Origin: Rummeliibacillus sp963792445
GTDB lineage: Bacteria > Bacillota > Bacilli > Bacillales_A > Planococcaceae
DNA length: 64,000 nucleotides
Direction of reading: 5' to 3'
NCBI GenBank assembly: GCA_963792445.1
Contig: CAWBWO010000013.1
Span: 266,312 to 330,311 of the forward strand
How positions within the stretch are numbered: the stretch's first letter is position 1; each line of letters starts with the position of its first letter. Below are positions 36,356 through 46,311 of this stretch, piece after piece. The notes beneath the pieces were generated by a model. That model did not search any database. It had not been told where the DNA came from and saw nothing but the letters and a program-made list of their open reading frames with translations. A program made the translations under genes and the position numbers.

Positions 36356-39249
36356 ATGTATTTTCGAAGATTAGTGATTTACGGTTTTGGGCAGCACGAA
36401 GACATCACAGTTGAATTATCAAAAGGAATAAATGTGTTTTATGGTCTGAATGAAGCGGGAAAAACAACGATTCAACAATTTATACTGCAAATACTTTTTG
36501 GATTCCCGCAAAAGAATCAGCAACTGCTTCGCTATGAACCTAAAAAAGGTGGTAAATTTGGAGGTCAAGTACACATATCAGATAAAGAATTTGGCGATTG
36601 TGTAATTGAACGAGTGAAAGGGAGAGCTGCTGGAGATGTGACCGTCTATCTTTCAAATGGAGAAAAAGGCCATGAAGAGTTATTAGCAAAAATATTGCGA
36701 GGCTATAATCGTCAAGGCTTTGAAGCAGTATTTTCTTTCTCTGTGCATCAATTACAACAAATGGAAAATTTATCTGAAGAGGAGTTAACACGTGTTCTTC
36801 TTGCGTCTGGCACTACAGGAGCAGATCAGCTATCAGATGTGAAGCAACAATTAGAAAAAAGACAACAGGAATTATTCAAAAAGTCAGGAAAAGTGCCCCT
36901 CTTAAATCAACAAATTACTAATTTAGTATCACTGGACCATCGAATAAAAGAAGAGCGAAACAAGATTGATCAATTTGAGCCTTCCATGAAAAGAATGAAT
37001 GATATACAAGTTGAATTATTGAGACTTAATCAACAAGAACAACAACTTGAAAAGAATATACAGCAATTAAATGCGTTTCGTCAGCTCTCTCCTTTATTGG
37101 ATGAAAAACGTAAATTGCAATCGGAATTTATCTACTATAACTTATACATCATTTCCTGCAAATGGAGTTAATCGATATGAGCAATTGCTAGATAGAAAGT
37201 TAACAAATGAAGCAACACTCAAAAAAGTTCAACAGGATTATGAACTACTATTGTCGAATTTACGTGTGGAATTTGATGAAAGTCAATTAAATACATTAAA
37301 AGAACTGGTTGATTTGGATGGAGAGTGGCGTGAATGGCAAATTCAAATTCGTCAGTTAGATCGAGATATTCAAGCTTTACGGCAAGAGCTAGCTACTCAA
37401 TTCCAGCTGTTAGGCCTGAGTAATGTAGAGCAACAGCAGGCAGTCTTGCAAGTGGAAGTCTCTATACAACAAGATGATCAATTCCAAAGATTGCTAAGTA
37501 AACTTGAAGAGCAAGAAGAACAATGTCGCTTCCAACAACGTACAGCAGATCGATTACAGGAAGAAATGCAATTGTTATCCTCAAAACTAGATGAACTATA
37601 TGAAGGAAAGCCTACTGAGGGCGACCATGAACGCTTAAACAAATGGTATAAAGAAAAAGAAGAAGCAGTTGAGGCAAAAGCAATTTTACAGCATCAATCT
37701 GAAAAAGGGCATACTCAATTTGCGAAAATAGTAAGCATTTTATTACTAGCTATTTCGGTTATTTTTGGCGTTATGCAAAAGAATATGATGATTGCAATAA
37801 TAGGAATCGTCGCAGCAGTCATAATTATTATGTTATTTGGCAGACAAACAAAGAAAACAAAAGACACAAATCAAAGAGAAAAACTCGAAAGAAAATTACA
37901 ACACGTTCAAACACGAAATGCAGAGATGGAAAAATTAGAGCAATTTATTCGTCAATATAATGATCGTGTATCATTGGTTGAGCAGCAATTAGAGGATAAA
38001 GAACAAGAGCAACAACAAATTTATAAGAATTTAAGTAAGTTTCAAACACAGGCTGGTCAATTTAAAGAACAATTGAATTTGTTTTTAGCTAAATTTCAAA
38101 TTATTGGGGATTATCAACCAAAATTATTACATGAATTATTCAGAAATGTACGTACACTTCAACAGACATATAGCAGTTTGCAATTAAAAAGAAAGCAAAA
38201 AGCACAACTTGAAGGATTTAGTACAGAACGAATCGAGCAAGCATCAAAAGCTTGCAAAACAACTTGTACAACAGAAAATTTGTCCACCATTGTAGGGCGA
38301 AGTTATCAGCAGATGCTTGAACAGCAACAAGTGTTAGCAAATTCAATCAAAAGAAAGAAACAATTACAGGAACAGCTTGAGGAACTCCGTTTACTTGAAG
38401 ATACGTATCAAACTGAAATATTGAAGTTATTAAAAGAAGCTGAGGTTGAAACGGTAGAAGCATTTTATGAAGCAGATGAACAATATAAACAATTTATGCA
38501 AATAACAAATGAATTGAAACAAATTGATCTTCAACTTAATGCATATGATGATTTGGTGTTATCAATTGATGGGACAATCCAAGAAGCAAATCACCGAATC
38601 ACTGAGTACAAGAAAACAGAAATTCAAATTAAGCAACATAAGGACGCCCTTTTAAAAGAACAAGCAACTCTTCATGTAGAAACAGACCATCTGTTACAGG
38701 ATCAACAATATCGAAATCAATTACAGCAATTCGAACAACAAAAAGCGTTGTTAAATGAAAACGCAAAAGAGTGGGTCATAACAAAACTTATTTCAAATGC
38801 GATACAAGAAACTCTACATCAGTTAAAAGAAGAAAAGCTTCCAGCAGTATTAATACAATCGGAATCTTACTTTAAAATATTAACAAATAATCAGTATGAA
38901 TCCCTCTATTTAAATACAGAAGGACGATTTGAAGTTTTATCTGCAGATGGAATCCGTTATTCAGTTGCAGAACTATCCCAAGCAACAAAAGAACAAGCGT
39001 ATATTTCACTTCGTTTTGCATTGGCTATTTCATTAAAACAATCGGCACCATTTCCAATTATTATGGACGATCCATTTGTCCATTTTGATCGTTTAAGATG
39101 TTCTACATGGTACAATTAATACAAAGTACGCAAAAGAACATCAGATACTTTATTTTACATGTCATGAAGATATGATCAAGAAATGGGATTCAGCCAATAT
39201 CATCCATGTGGCAGAACTCAAAAATGAAAGGGGATTGACTTCGGTATGA
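36356..39249 (+). CDS. yhaN: YhaN, SbcC/Rad50-like coiled-coil ATPase (frameshifted)
   Basis: The N-terminus holds Walker A GLNEAGKTT near residue 33. It is followed by long coiled coil, two adjacent hydrophobic helices near 37,730-37,850 (VSILLLAISVIFGVM and IAIIGIVAAVIIIMLFG), more coiled coil and the distal ATPase lobe (ATKEQAYISLRFALA, IIMDDPFVHFD). The sense shifts frame near 37,110-37,140, near 39,100 and near 39,145, finally ending ERGLTSV at 39249. The membrane-helix pair inside the arm suggests membrane anchoring. The shifts are probably sequence errors. Confidence 0.82.
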
Positions 39250-40178
39250 ATGGGGTTGCAACATTACAAGCAGGAGAACCAGTCGATCAATACTTACTCA
39301 TAAAACAATCAACAAAAGGTGTTACGACAATGGGAAAGCCATTTATGACACTTATTTTGCAGGATAAAAGTGGAGATATTGAAGCGAAGCTTTGGGATAC
39401 TGAGATGAGCAAGAAAAATTGTATCAGGCTGGAGGAATTGTTCATATCGGTGGGGAAATACACGATTACCGTGGAAAATTACAATTGCGAATCAAAAGCA
39501 TTCGTCCAGTAAAAGAAGATGAAGACATTTCGGTATCTGATCTAGTTCCATCATCTGAAACACCAAAAGAAGAGTTATAGGAAGAGCTGATGCAGTTTTT
39601 CTTTGAAATGAAAAATCCAAATATTTCAACGGATTACTCGTTTTAATAATGAAAAAGCATCAGACAATTATGACTTATCCGGCAGCGACAAAAAATCACC
39701 ATGATTATGTATCGGGTTATTAGATCATGTCGTGTCTATGTTGAAACTGGGAAAATCCGTTGCGGATTTGTATCCAACACTAAATAAAGATTTATTATAT
39801 GCAGGAATCATCTTGCATGACATTGGAAAAGTAGTAGAACTTTCAGGACCAATTGCAGCAACTTATACCGTAAGGGAATCTGCTAGGTCATATTACAATT
39901 ATGGTCAATGAAATTTCAAAAGCAGCAGAGGAACTAAAATTGAAGGAGAAGAAGTGATGCTTCTTCAACATATGGTTTTATCTCACCATGGAAAGGAAGA
40001 ATGGGGAAGTCCAAAACGACCAATGCTTCAAGAGGCGGAAATTTTGCATTATATCGATAACATTGATGCGAAAATGAATATGTTGAACCGCGCACTTAGT
40101 AAAACAAATCCTGGGGAGTTCACAGAACGAATATTCCCACTTGAAAACCGTTCATTTTATAAACCAACAATTGAATAA
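39246..40178 (+). CDS. yhaM: YhaM, OB-fold/HD-domain 3'-5' exoribonuclease (heavily frameshifted)
   Basis: The N-terminal OB-fold part (MTLILQDKSGDIEAKLWD) is followed, after a frameshift near 39,415, by LYQAGGIVHIGGEIHDYRG. A nonsense or shift region lies at 39,580-39,660. The HD domain then reads LLDHVVSMLKLG, LLYAGIILHDIGK and LSHHGKEEWGSPKRPM. At least four disruptions occur in 930 bases. YhaM trims RNA and single-stranded DNA 3' ends in B. subtilis. The ATG overlaps the yhaN stop. A second YhaM-type gene lies at 57195 in the other genome. Confidence 0.8.
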
Positions 40179-40194
40179 TAAGAAAAGGAGTAAA

Positions 40195-40228
40195 GAAAAA
40201 ACCTGACTTACCTTTCCAGGTTTTTTTC
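40195..40228. terminator. Bidirectional terminator between yhaM and prsA
   Basis: AAAAAACCTG pairs with CAGGTTTTTT, with further T residues. It lies between convergent genes. Confidence 0.8.
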
Positions 40229-40236
40229 TTGGGAGA

Positions 40237-41111
40237 TTATTTATATGCAGAGCTTGAAGAGCTAGTAAATTGATCAAGAGCATTTTTTAAGTCTTCGTCT
40301 TTAATTTTACGTTAGCATCTTTCATCATTTTGATACTTTAGTTAGTAATTGTAATTGATCTGCTTTTTAAAGTTGTAATTTTTTCTTGATTTCTGCTTTT
40401 TTATCTTCATAATGACTTTTAATTTAGCGTCACGTTTATCTTCAACTTTAATAATATGGTAACCATATTGGTTTTAACAGGTTCACTGATTTCACCTTTT
40501 TTAAGTGCAAATGCAGCTTTTGCGAATTCAGGAACCATTTTACCTGCTCCGAACCAACCTAATTCGCCACCGCTTTTTTGAACCTGTGTCTGTAGAATAT
40601 TGTTTTGCAACTTCAGCAAAATCTTTTCCAATATCTAATTTAGCTTTTACTTTTTTTGCTGTTTTTTCATCTTCAACTAAAACATGGCGCGCTTTTATTT
40701 CATTTTTAATTTTTTCATATTAGGTTTTCATTTCATCTTCATTTACTTGAATACCTTCAGTTAATGCAGCTTCTTGTAAAAGATTTAATTTAATACTACG
40801 TTTAAATGATTTCTCGTCCATGTTTTGGGCAGCTAAAGTTTGTTGTAATTTGCACCCATTTGTTCTTTTTGTTTTTTAAATTCAGCTTCTACATCTTTAT
40901 CTGATACTTTGTACTTATCGCTTAAAACTTTTTCGATAATGATGAGTTGTAATGCTGATTTACCAACTGAGTCTTTCATTTCGTTATATAATTGATCTTT
41001 TGTGACGTCGCCTACTTTAGTAGTAGCAACATTCTCGCTCGAAGCGTTGCCGCAAGCAGACAGGGCAAGTACTGATGCTGCAAGTGTTAATGATAAAACT
41101 GTTTTTTTCAT
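40237..41111 (-). CDS. prsA: PrsA foldase lipoprotein (frameshifted)
   Basis: The product starts MKKTVLSLTLAASVLALSAC, a lipoprotein signal with lipobox LSAC. It continues with the PrsA chaperone region and a parvulin PPIase domain (GGELGWFGAGKMVPEFAKAA), ending in a serine-rich tail SSSSSAYK. It folds secreted proteins outside the membrane. Several one-base shifts (for example near 40,850, 40,630 and 40,420) break the frame. The ATG at 41111 is chosen for the signal peptide start. Confidence 0.82.
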
Positions 41112-41260
41112 CTTCGATATCTCTCCCAACTTATGTCACTTCAACTTATGCAAATGTAACTATACCATAGAACGAAAAAAAAAGGAAAAGGTTGCATTAA
41201 AAAGAGCCTAAAACACATTTTCATAAATGCATAGGATAGTTAAGAAAGGGGGTGCATTTC

Positions 41261-41380
41261 ATGTCTGGAGGATATCAAAACAACTATGGCGGTTCTGGTT
41301 CAAACTTTGCACTTGTGGTTGTTCTATTCATTTTGTTAATCATCGTAGGTGCAGCGTTTATGGGTTATGGTGGCTATTAA
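41261..41380 (+). CDS. YjcZ family sporulation-type small membrane protein (39 aa)
   Basis: The peptide reads MSGGYQNNYGGSGSNFALVV followed by a hydrophobic helix (LFILLIIVGAAF) and GYGGY. A Gly-rich head with a single helix is typical of the YjcZ family found in sporulating Bacillales. GAAAGGGGGTG provides the ribosome site and a terminator follows closely. Confidence 0.75.
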   Translation: MSGGYQNNYGGSGSNFALVVVLFILLIIVGAAFMGYGGY

Positions 41381-41390
41381 TTAATCCTTG

Positions 41391-41425
41391 AAAGACCATT
41401 TACCAAACGGTAAATGGTCTTTTTT
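41391..41425 (+). terminator. Terminator after the yjcZ-like gene
   Basis: AAAGACCATTTACC pairs with GGTAAATGGTCTTT, followed by T residues. Confidence 0.88.
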
Positions 41426-41474
41426 AATTTGATATAAGGGAGTGAGAAGGCTTAATAGCCATGCACAGCCTAGT

Positions 41475-41657
41475 TTATAAAGTAAACATCATTTCAAGAT
41501 AAAATGAAATCAATAAAATGGTTATTAGCACATTAATAGTGCGAAAGATTTTAGGTTGTTTTTCCTCGGGGATTTCTTTCTGTGTGCATAAAGCAAAAGT
41601 CATCTTGTTTATTTGAAACAGATAGAACACCGAGAATAGGACGACAATGGCGATCAA
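41475..41657 (-). CDS. Hypothetical two-helix membrane protein (60 aa)
   Basis: The protein has an N-terminal helix (IAIVVLFSVFYLFQI), a short charged loop (KEIPEEKQPK) and a second helix (NVLITILLISFYLEM). It starts at TTG behind a strong GAGGGGAGGA site. It lies downstream of the DUF3267 gene on the same strand. The family is not recognised. Confidence 0.55.
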   Translation of the reverse strand: MIAIVVLFSVFYLFQINKMTFALCTQKEIPEEKQPKIFRTINVLITILLISFYLEMMFTL

Positions 41658-41685
41658 GTCTTTTCCTCCCCTCTATTTTCCACTT

Positions 41686-42275
41686 CTAGCATAACAAAAG
41701 ACGAACAGAATTGACAAGTTTGTCATCACTTACTTGAGTATTGGAATCAAGGATTTCGAAACCTTTATCTGTCTCTTCGATCAATGCCTTTTTTGGAGAT
41801 CGGATTAAATGCTTTACATAGAGTAAGTCTATAACACATAAACCGCAATGGTATGCTAAAAGAATTGCAAAATAATGTCTGAATGCAGGGTAAATAGGAT
41901 CGCTCCTATTATCAGTATACTGTTCAATAAAATAAAAGGTAACAGCAATGCCACAATATAACGCGATTTCAATATAGGTTCATGTATTTTCATACTTAAT
42001 ACTGGTAAAATCTTAAATTGTTTTACTATAGAAAAGCGTAATCTGTTGCGAAAACGCATGATAGGCAAAAAGTGTAAAAGTTTGTGTATCGGATAGATCA
42101 TTAAAAACGACAATGTAAATAATGGAAACAAACGATCAGAAACAGGGTTATCTTTATAAGCAGTCATCGAAATATAAAAGACAGAAAAGACCATCATCAC
42201 GAAGATGGTGGAAAATAGAAAAATACGATTATGGCCGTATTGTTTCTGTACATTTATGGTTTTCCAGCATTGCAA
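41686..42275 (-). CDS. DUF3267 membrane protein (putative zincin), one frameshift
   Basis: From TTG 42275 (GGAG ten bases upstream) the protein begins CWKTINVQKQYGHNRI. It contains four hydrophobic segments and the HxxxH-like motif IHKLLHFLP of DUF3267 membrane proteins. Near 41,880-41,895 the sense moves to another frame and continues YPAFRHYFAILLAYHCG, ending at 41686. One protein of about 195 residues is therefore split by an indel. A metalloprotease role is only suggested by the motif. Confidence 0.62.
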
Positions 42276-42377
42276 CTGGAAGCATCTCCAATTTCTAAAA
42301 TAAAATAAAATCATCGATACATAACAATAATGCTTTTTTGGAGGAAAAGCAAGATAATTTTTTTAGCTTTTATATGC

Positions 42378-42424
42378 AAAAAAAGGCGAACATCAAAACT
42401 CTGCGAATAGCATTATTTGATGTT
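42378..42424 (-). terminator. Terminator after scoC
   Basis: On the minus strand AACATCAAA pairs with TTTGATGTT and is followed by CGCC and seven T residues. Confidence 0.65.
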
Positions 42425-42435
42425 GAAAAGGTGTA

Positions 42436-42951
42436 TTAGTCATTTATATTTTTCAATGAATCTTCAAAGATATCCATAAAGTCATCACCATATATATTAC
42501 GTATTAATGCGATTAATTCTAAAAATTGCGGAAATTTACCATACATTTCTTTTAAAGGTAGGGAACCCTCGATAACACTGTGCCTAGAGTGATTAAAGTT
42601 TTCGTAAAGCTCTAAAAGTAATGAATGACCCTTCTCGGTGAGCTCAACATATGTATTTCGTTTATCATCATCACGCTTAGAGAATGATAGCAGGCCACGT
42701 TCTTCTAAATTTTTTGAAAAATTAAATGCTGTCGAAACATGCATTACACCAAATTTAGCAATATCAGAGATGGAAGCACCTTTTAAATTGTTAGCAATTA
42801 AGAGAACATGGTGTTCATTGATATTCAAATCATAAGGTTTAATCCATGACTGCCAATCTTTCTCCACAGCTTTCCAGAGAGCTTTAGATAGTTTTGTAAT
42901 ACGTTGTGAATAGAGCATGGCTTCTTGAGCCACAATTAATTCTTCTGACAT
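42436..42951 (-). CDS. scoC: ScoC/Hpr, MarR-family transition-state regulator
   Basis: The 171-residue protein has a MarR-type winged helix (ISDIAKFGVMHVSTAFNFSK, residues 57-76) and the wing segment SKRDDDKRNTYVELTEKG. It matches Hpr/ScoC, which represses protease, peptide-transport and sporulation genes in B. subtilis. That is of interest because two opp operons lie in this window. The start ATG 42951 follows a GGTG site; an earlier GTG is possible. The location between prsA and yhaH agrees with B. subtilis. Confidence 0.88.
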   Translation of the reverse strand: MSEELIVAQEAMLYSQRITKLSKALWKAVEKDWQSWIKPYDLNINEHHVLLIANNLKGASISDIAKFGVMHVSTAFNFSKNLEERGLLSFSKRDDDKRNTYVELTEKGHSLLLELYENFNHSRHSVIEGSLPLKEMYGKFPQFLELIALIRNIYGDDFMDIFEDSLKNIND

Positions 42952-43067
42952 AGCTATCACCACTTTCGTAATTTCTTAATATTATATCATTGCCTTACAA
43001 AAATATACAATAGATTAAAGAAATGTTATAGAGAGAAACTTTAGCGTGATAATATTAAGATAAAATT

Positions 43068-43455
43068 TTATGAATTATTTTTTGCTTTTCGGTTTTGAAA
43101 GTTAGCAATTTCTTGTTGGATTTCTTCAACAGAATTTTGTAATGCTGTTATTTCTTGTTTTAGATGTTCTTGGATTGGCGCTGTTTCTTGTTGGAATTTC
43201 TCAATAGGAGTTTTTAACGTCTTTTGCAAATTTAGGGGCTTTTTCTTTAACTTCTCCTTGAATCTGTTGAACAGACTCTTTAATATTTACAACTTGTAAT
43301 TTTAGATCTTGAACTTGATGATTTGTCACATCTTTTGGCTTCTTTTAGAGATAGGCGTAAGTCTTTTCCGGATTTTGGGAGTAGTGAGTAAAATTGCAGT
43401 TAGCACTTCCTATTAGTCCTGTTGCGATGCCGAGTACAAATGATGATGTTTTCAT
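43068..43455 (-). CDS. yhaH: YhaH, YtxH-domain protein (frameshifted)
   Basis: It starts MKTSSFVLGIATGLIGSA, a YtxH-type hydrophobic N-terminus, behind AAAGGAGATTG. After shifts near 43,340 and 43,220 the coiled-coil tail continues (EKFQQETAPIQEHLKQEI and NSVEEIQQEIANFQN) to a TAA at 43068. The symbol rests on its place between scoC and trpP. Confidence 0.68.
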
Positions 43456-43727
43456 AATAATCAATCTCCTTTCATAGTAATTATTACCTTTATATATTAT
43501 ATTAAAACATGATTTTGGAAAAATAAAAGGGGATTTCTCTTGAAGTTTTGTTAACATTTTAAGAGTGATCCCGAGAATACTAAAAATGATGTTTAATAAA
43601 TTATTTCAAAAATACAGCAATTGATTTTTAATAATTTAGATAATATTTGAAAAATATTTTATATTTATTTTCTGATTGAGGGATGTTTTATTACACTTTC
43701 TGCTTTACTGAGGGTGAAAAAAAAATA

Positions 43728-43753
43728 TTTTTTTTTTTTTTTTTTTTTTTTTT
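43728..43753. repeat. Homopolymer run T26
   Basis: Twenty-six consecutive T residues follow an A-rich stretch. The rest of 43,456-43,948 has no gene; a weak palindrome lies near 43,798-43,858. The run is located where frameshift density is highest and may mark low-quality sequence. Confidence 0.7.
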
Positions 43754-43948
43754 GGGTAGAAAATCAATTTGATACTAATTTTATTTTAGAAAATAAAAAG
43801 TGGAATTAGTCTTCGCTTTTTTTTCTTGACGTGGGCGAGCGGAGAGCTAATTTAATTCCTAGCTTTAATAGGTAAAAGTCTGCGCTTATTGTTTTACTAT
43901 TTAGATTAATTTATTTTTTTAAAAAATAAACTTCTCCTATATAAATAG

Positions 43949-43988
43949 AAAAGAGTTGACCCAATAATTTTATGGGTCAACTCTTTTA
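43949..43988 (-). terminator. Terminator of trpP
   Basis: AAAGAGTTGACCCA pairs with TGGGTCAACTCTTT. On the minus strand it follows the trpP stop. Confidence 0.82.
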
Positions 43989-44293
43989 TTATGCTTGATT
44001 CAATGCTGTTGTGAATTTTGATCGTTTTACGAGATTCATAATAATTGGGTAAATGATTATGAATGCTACGATGTTAATGATTACTGCAGGTAGTACTACT
44101 GTTAAGAACAATGCGCCGAATGGAATGTCTGCGCCAGTTACGACAATTGCAGAACCTAGGAAGTCACTTCGGAAATGATTGTACCGATACCAGCGAGTAC
44201 TGCTGATACTGAGATTTTTTGTGCTGCTTTTTTTAGTAATGCAACGATTGCAAAAAATACAAACGCTGTAACAAATTTATCAATAATATTAGG
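43989..44293 (-). pseudogene. trpP: TrpP tryptophan transporter, C-terminal part cut by the junction
   Basis: Read on the minus strand from the junction, the sequence is PNIIDKFVTAFVFFAIVALL and then LAGIGTII. After one missing base near 44,170 it continues SDFLGSAIVVTGADIP and LPAVIINIVAFIIIYPIIM. This matches the second half of B. subtilis TrpP (PNIIDKP...FFS...IIYPIV). The N-terminal half is absent because the sequence changes to another genome at 44,294. The synteny scoC-yhaH-trpP supports the call. Confidence 0.75.
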
Positions 44294-44296
44294 GAG
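44291..44296. other. Chimeric junction between Bacillales and Acidobacteriota sequence
   Basis: To the left, bases to about 44,293 encode TrpP PNIIDK on the minus strand. To the right, from about 44,294, they encode the SerA ACT segment ILGKHKINIADFSL on the same strand. Both genes are cut at the same point. Base composition, codon use and gene content change at once. Confidence 0.9.
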
Positions 44297-45744
44297 AAGT
44301 CGGCGATATTGATCTTGTGCTTGCCCAGAATCGTGCCTACCTTCCCGATCACGCCGGGAACGTCGCGGTTGCGCAGGTAAATGAGGTTGCGCTCGAGGGG
44401 AGCTTCCACGTCAATCCCATCCACATGCAACAGTCGCGGCCTGTCCTTATGCAGGACCGCGCCCTTTACCAGGTGTTCTCCCGCTGCTGTCCTGAGCAGC
44501 ACCGAGAGTACGCTGCCCGAGCCTCCGCTGGAGGTGTGCGGTTTGCGCGACTCGTGAATGCGCAAACCGCGGGCGGATGCGATCGCCTCGGCGTTCACCA
44601 GGTTGGCCTTCTCCTCCAACGCTTCATTCAGGATGCCTTTGACGGCGGCGTTGCGGATCAGGTCGGTCTTCGATTCCGCCATGTGCCCGGTGTAGCGCAG
44701 CGAAATCTCCTCCAATGTCCCCTCACTTACTTGCGCCAGGAATGAGCCCAGGCGCTCTGCCAGCACGATGTAAGGCTGCAGTTCCAGATATTCATCATGC
44801 GAGACCGAGGGCACATTCACCGCATTCTGGATGACGCCGTGCTTCAGATACTCCTTCACCTGCAGCGCAATCTGATAGCCGACCGCCTCCTGGGCTTCGT
44901 AGGTGGAGCCGGCGATGTGAGGGGTCAGAATGATGTTTTCGAGGGCGGTCAGCGGCGAGTTTTTCAGAGGCTCGTCGGCAAAAACATCCAGCGCCGCGCC
45001 CGCCACCAGACCCTGCTTGACGGCCTGCGCCAGCGCGGCTTCATCCACCAGTTCGCCGCGCGCGCAATTCACCAGCCGCACGCCGCGTTTCATTCTCTTT
45101 ACCGAATCGGCGTTGATCATGCCCGCGGTTTGCGGCGTGAGGCCCACATGCAAGGTGAGGTAGTCAGCGGCTGCGTAAACTTCCTCCAGCTTGGCCAGGC
45201 GGATGCCTTGCTCCTTGGCCACCGCGGTCGAGACAAAAGGATCGTGCGCGACGATCTCCATCCCGAAGGCCCGCGCCCGCCGCGCCACTTCCATGCCGAT
45301 CCTGCCCAGGCCCACGATGCCCAGGGTCTTGCCCCGCAGTTCGCTGCCTTGAAGAGATTTCTTTTCCCACTTCCCGGCATGCATCAACTCGTTGGCGCGG
45401 CCGATGTGGCGGGCCATGGCCAGCATCAGCGCCAGCGCATGCTCGGCCACGGCGATGGCATTGGCGCCGGGGGTGTTCATCACGGCGATGCCTTTGCGGG
45501 TGGCGGCATCGAGATCGATGTTGTCCACGCCCACGCCGGCGCGCCCGATCACCCGCAGTTTGCGGGCGTGTTCCAGCAGGTCGGCATCCACTTGCACCGC
45601 GGAGCGAACGATGAGCGCGTCGGCCGACTGCAACTGCGCCGCCAGCTTGCCCTCGACCTGGTCGGGCGTGACGATGGTCCAGCGCGGCTCGCGCAACAGG
45701 TCGATTGCTGAGGATGAGATCTTTTCTGCTACCACAACTTTCAT
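44294..45744 (-). CDS. serA: D-3-phosphoglycerate dehydrogenase (Acidobacteriota), C-terminus cut by the junction
   Basis: It begins MKVVVAEKISSSAIDLL. Motifs are GIVGLGRIGMEV near residue 147, NCARGELVDE near 230 and TPHIAGSTYEAQ near 281. An ASB domain follows, then an ACT domain that stops at KINIADFSL, so about 40-50 residues are missing. The open frame continues to 44233 through the antisense of trpP, which is not real coding. ATG 45744 lies 12 bases after GGAGAG. It is downstream of a class V aminotransferase on the same strand. Confidence 0.88.
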
Positions 45745-45914
45745 GGTCAGAGTCAACTCTCCAGGGGATTGTGATGCTTCCTGCGATTGCGCTGCTTCAG
45801 CGCCGCTGCACAGGCAAAATCTTTACCAGGAAATGACAGGCCGGTGACACCCGCACCAGGGCCTCCTCGTACGCTGACACCAGAACTTAAGCCCAATCTC
45901 ACAGGGGGATCACT

Positions 45915-46298
45915 ATGAAAACAATCTTCGTCATTCTGTTGACTGCCTTCGCTCTCGGATGCGGCGGCTACGGCTCTGGCTCCGGTTCGGGTTCGATGGC
46001 TGCAGGAGCGCCGCGTATCGCTGCCCCGCTGGTACCCAACACCGCAACTGCCGGCAGCTCTGCTTTCATCTTGACCGTCAACGGCAGCGGATTTGTCGGT
46101 CAGTCGGTTGTCTTTTGGAATTCCACGGCGCACACCACCACATTCGTGACCAGCAGCCAGCTTACCGCGGCGATTTCGGCCGCCGACGTCGCTAACGCCG
46201 GCGAGGTGCCCGTGTTCGTGAAAAATCCGGGTGGCACGGGAATCTACAACAACCAGCCGCCCCAGAACTCCAACATGGTGAACTTTACGGTGCAGTAA
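45915..46298 (+). CDS. IPT/TIG-like small lipoprotein
   Basis: The 127-residue protein has a signal peptide with lipobox ALGC near residue 16 and a Gly/Ser linker. One IPT/TIG-like immunoglobulin domain follows (SSAFILTVNGSGFVGQSVVF, TTFVTSSQLTAAI). Such short IPT lipoproteins are common in Acidobacteriota. ACAGGGGGATC precedes the ATG. It lies on the opposite strand between serA and the aminotransferase. The function is unknown. Confidence 0.75.
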   Translation: MKTIFVILLTAFALGCGGYGSGSGSGSMAAGAPRIAAPLVPNTATAGSSAFILTVNGSGFVGQSVVFWNSTAHTTTFVTSSQLTAAISAADVANAGEVPVFVKNPGGTGIYNNQPPQNSNMVNFTVQ

Positions 46299-46311
46299 TC
46301 GACGGGTCACG

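Noticed and set aside
39246..40178. Treating the two open frames of yhaM as separate genes
   Set aside because: OB-fold and HD-domain segments continue in adjacent frames in the correct order, so they are one gene with indels.
43798..43858. Second copy of the palindromic element at 3,260
   Set aside because: Only GTGGAATTAG and a partly complementary CTAATTTAATTCC are shared; the internal structure is missing, so similarity is too weak.
44233..44293. Extra C-terminal tail of the second SerA (about 20 residues after ADFSL)
   Set aside because: It is read from the trpP side of the chimeric junction and is not part of SerA.
44285..44305. Horizontal transfer of a large acidobacterial island into a Bacillales genome
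   Set aside because: No integration signature is present, two genes are cut simultaneously without repeats, and the GC-rich side contains core genes (serA, rsmI, pyrB, pyrC) of another organism.
44317..45847. Long plus-strand open frames opposite serA
   Set aside because: High GC content creates long antisense frames; they mirror serA codon structure and have no recognisable domains or ribosome sites.
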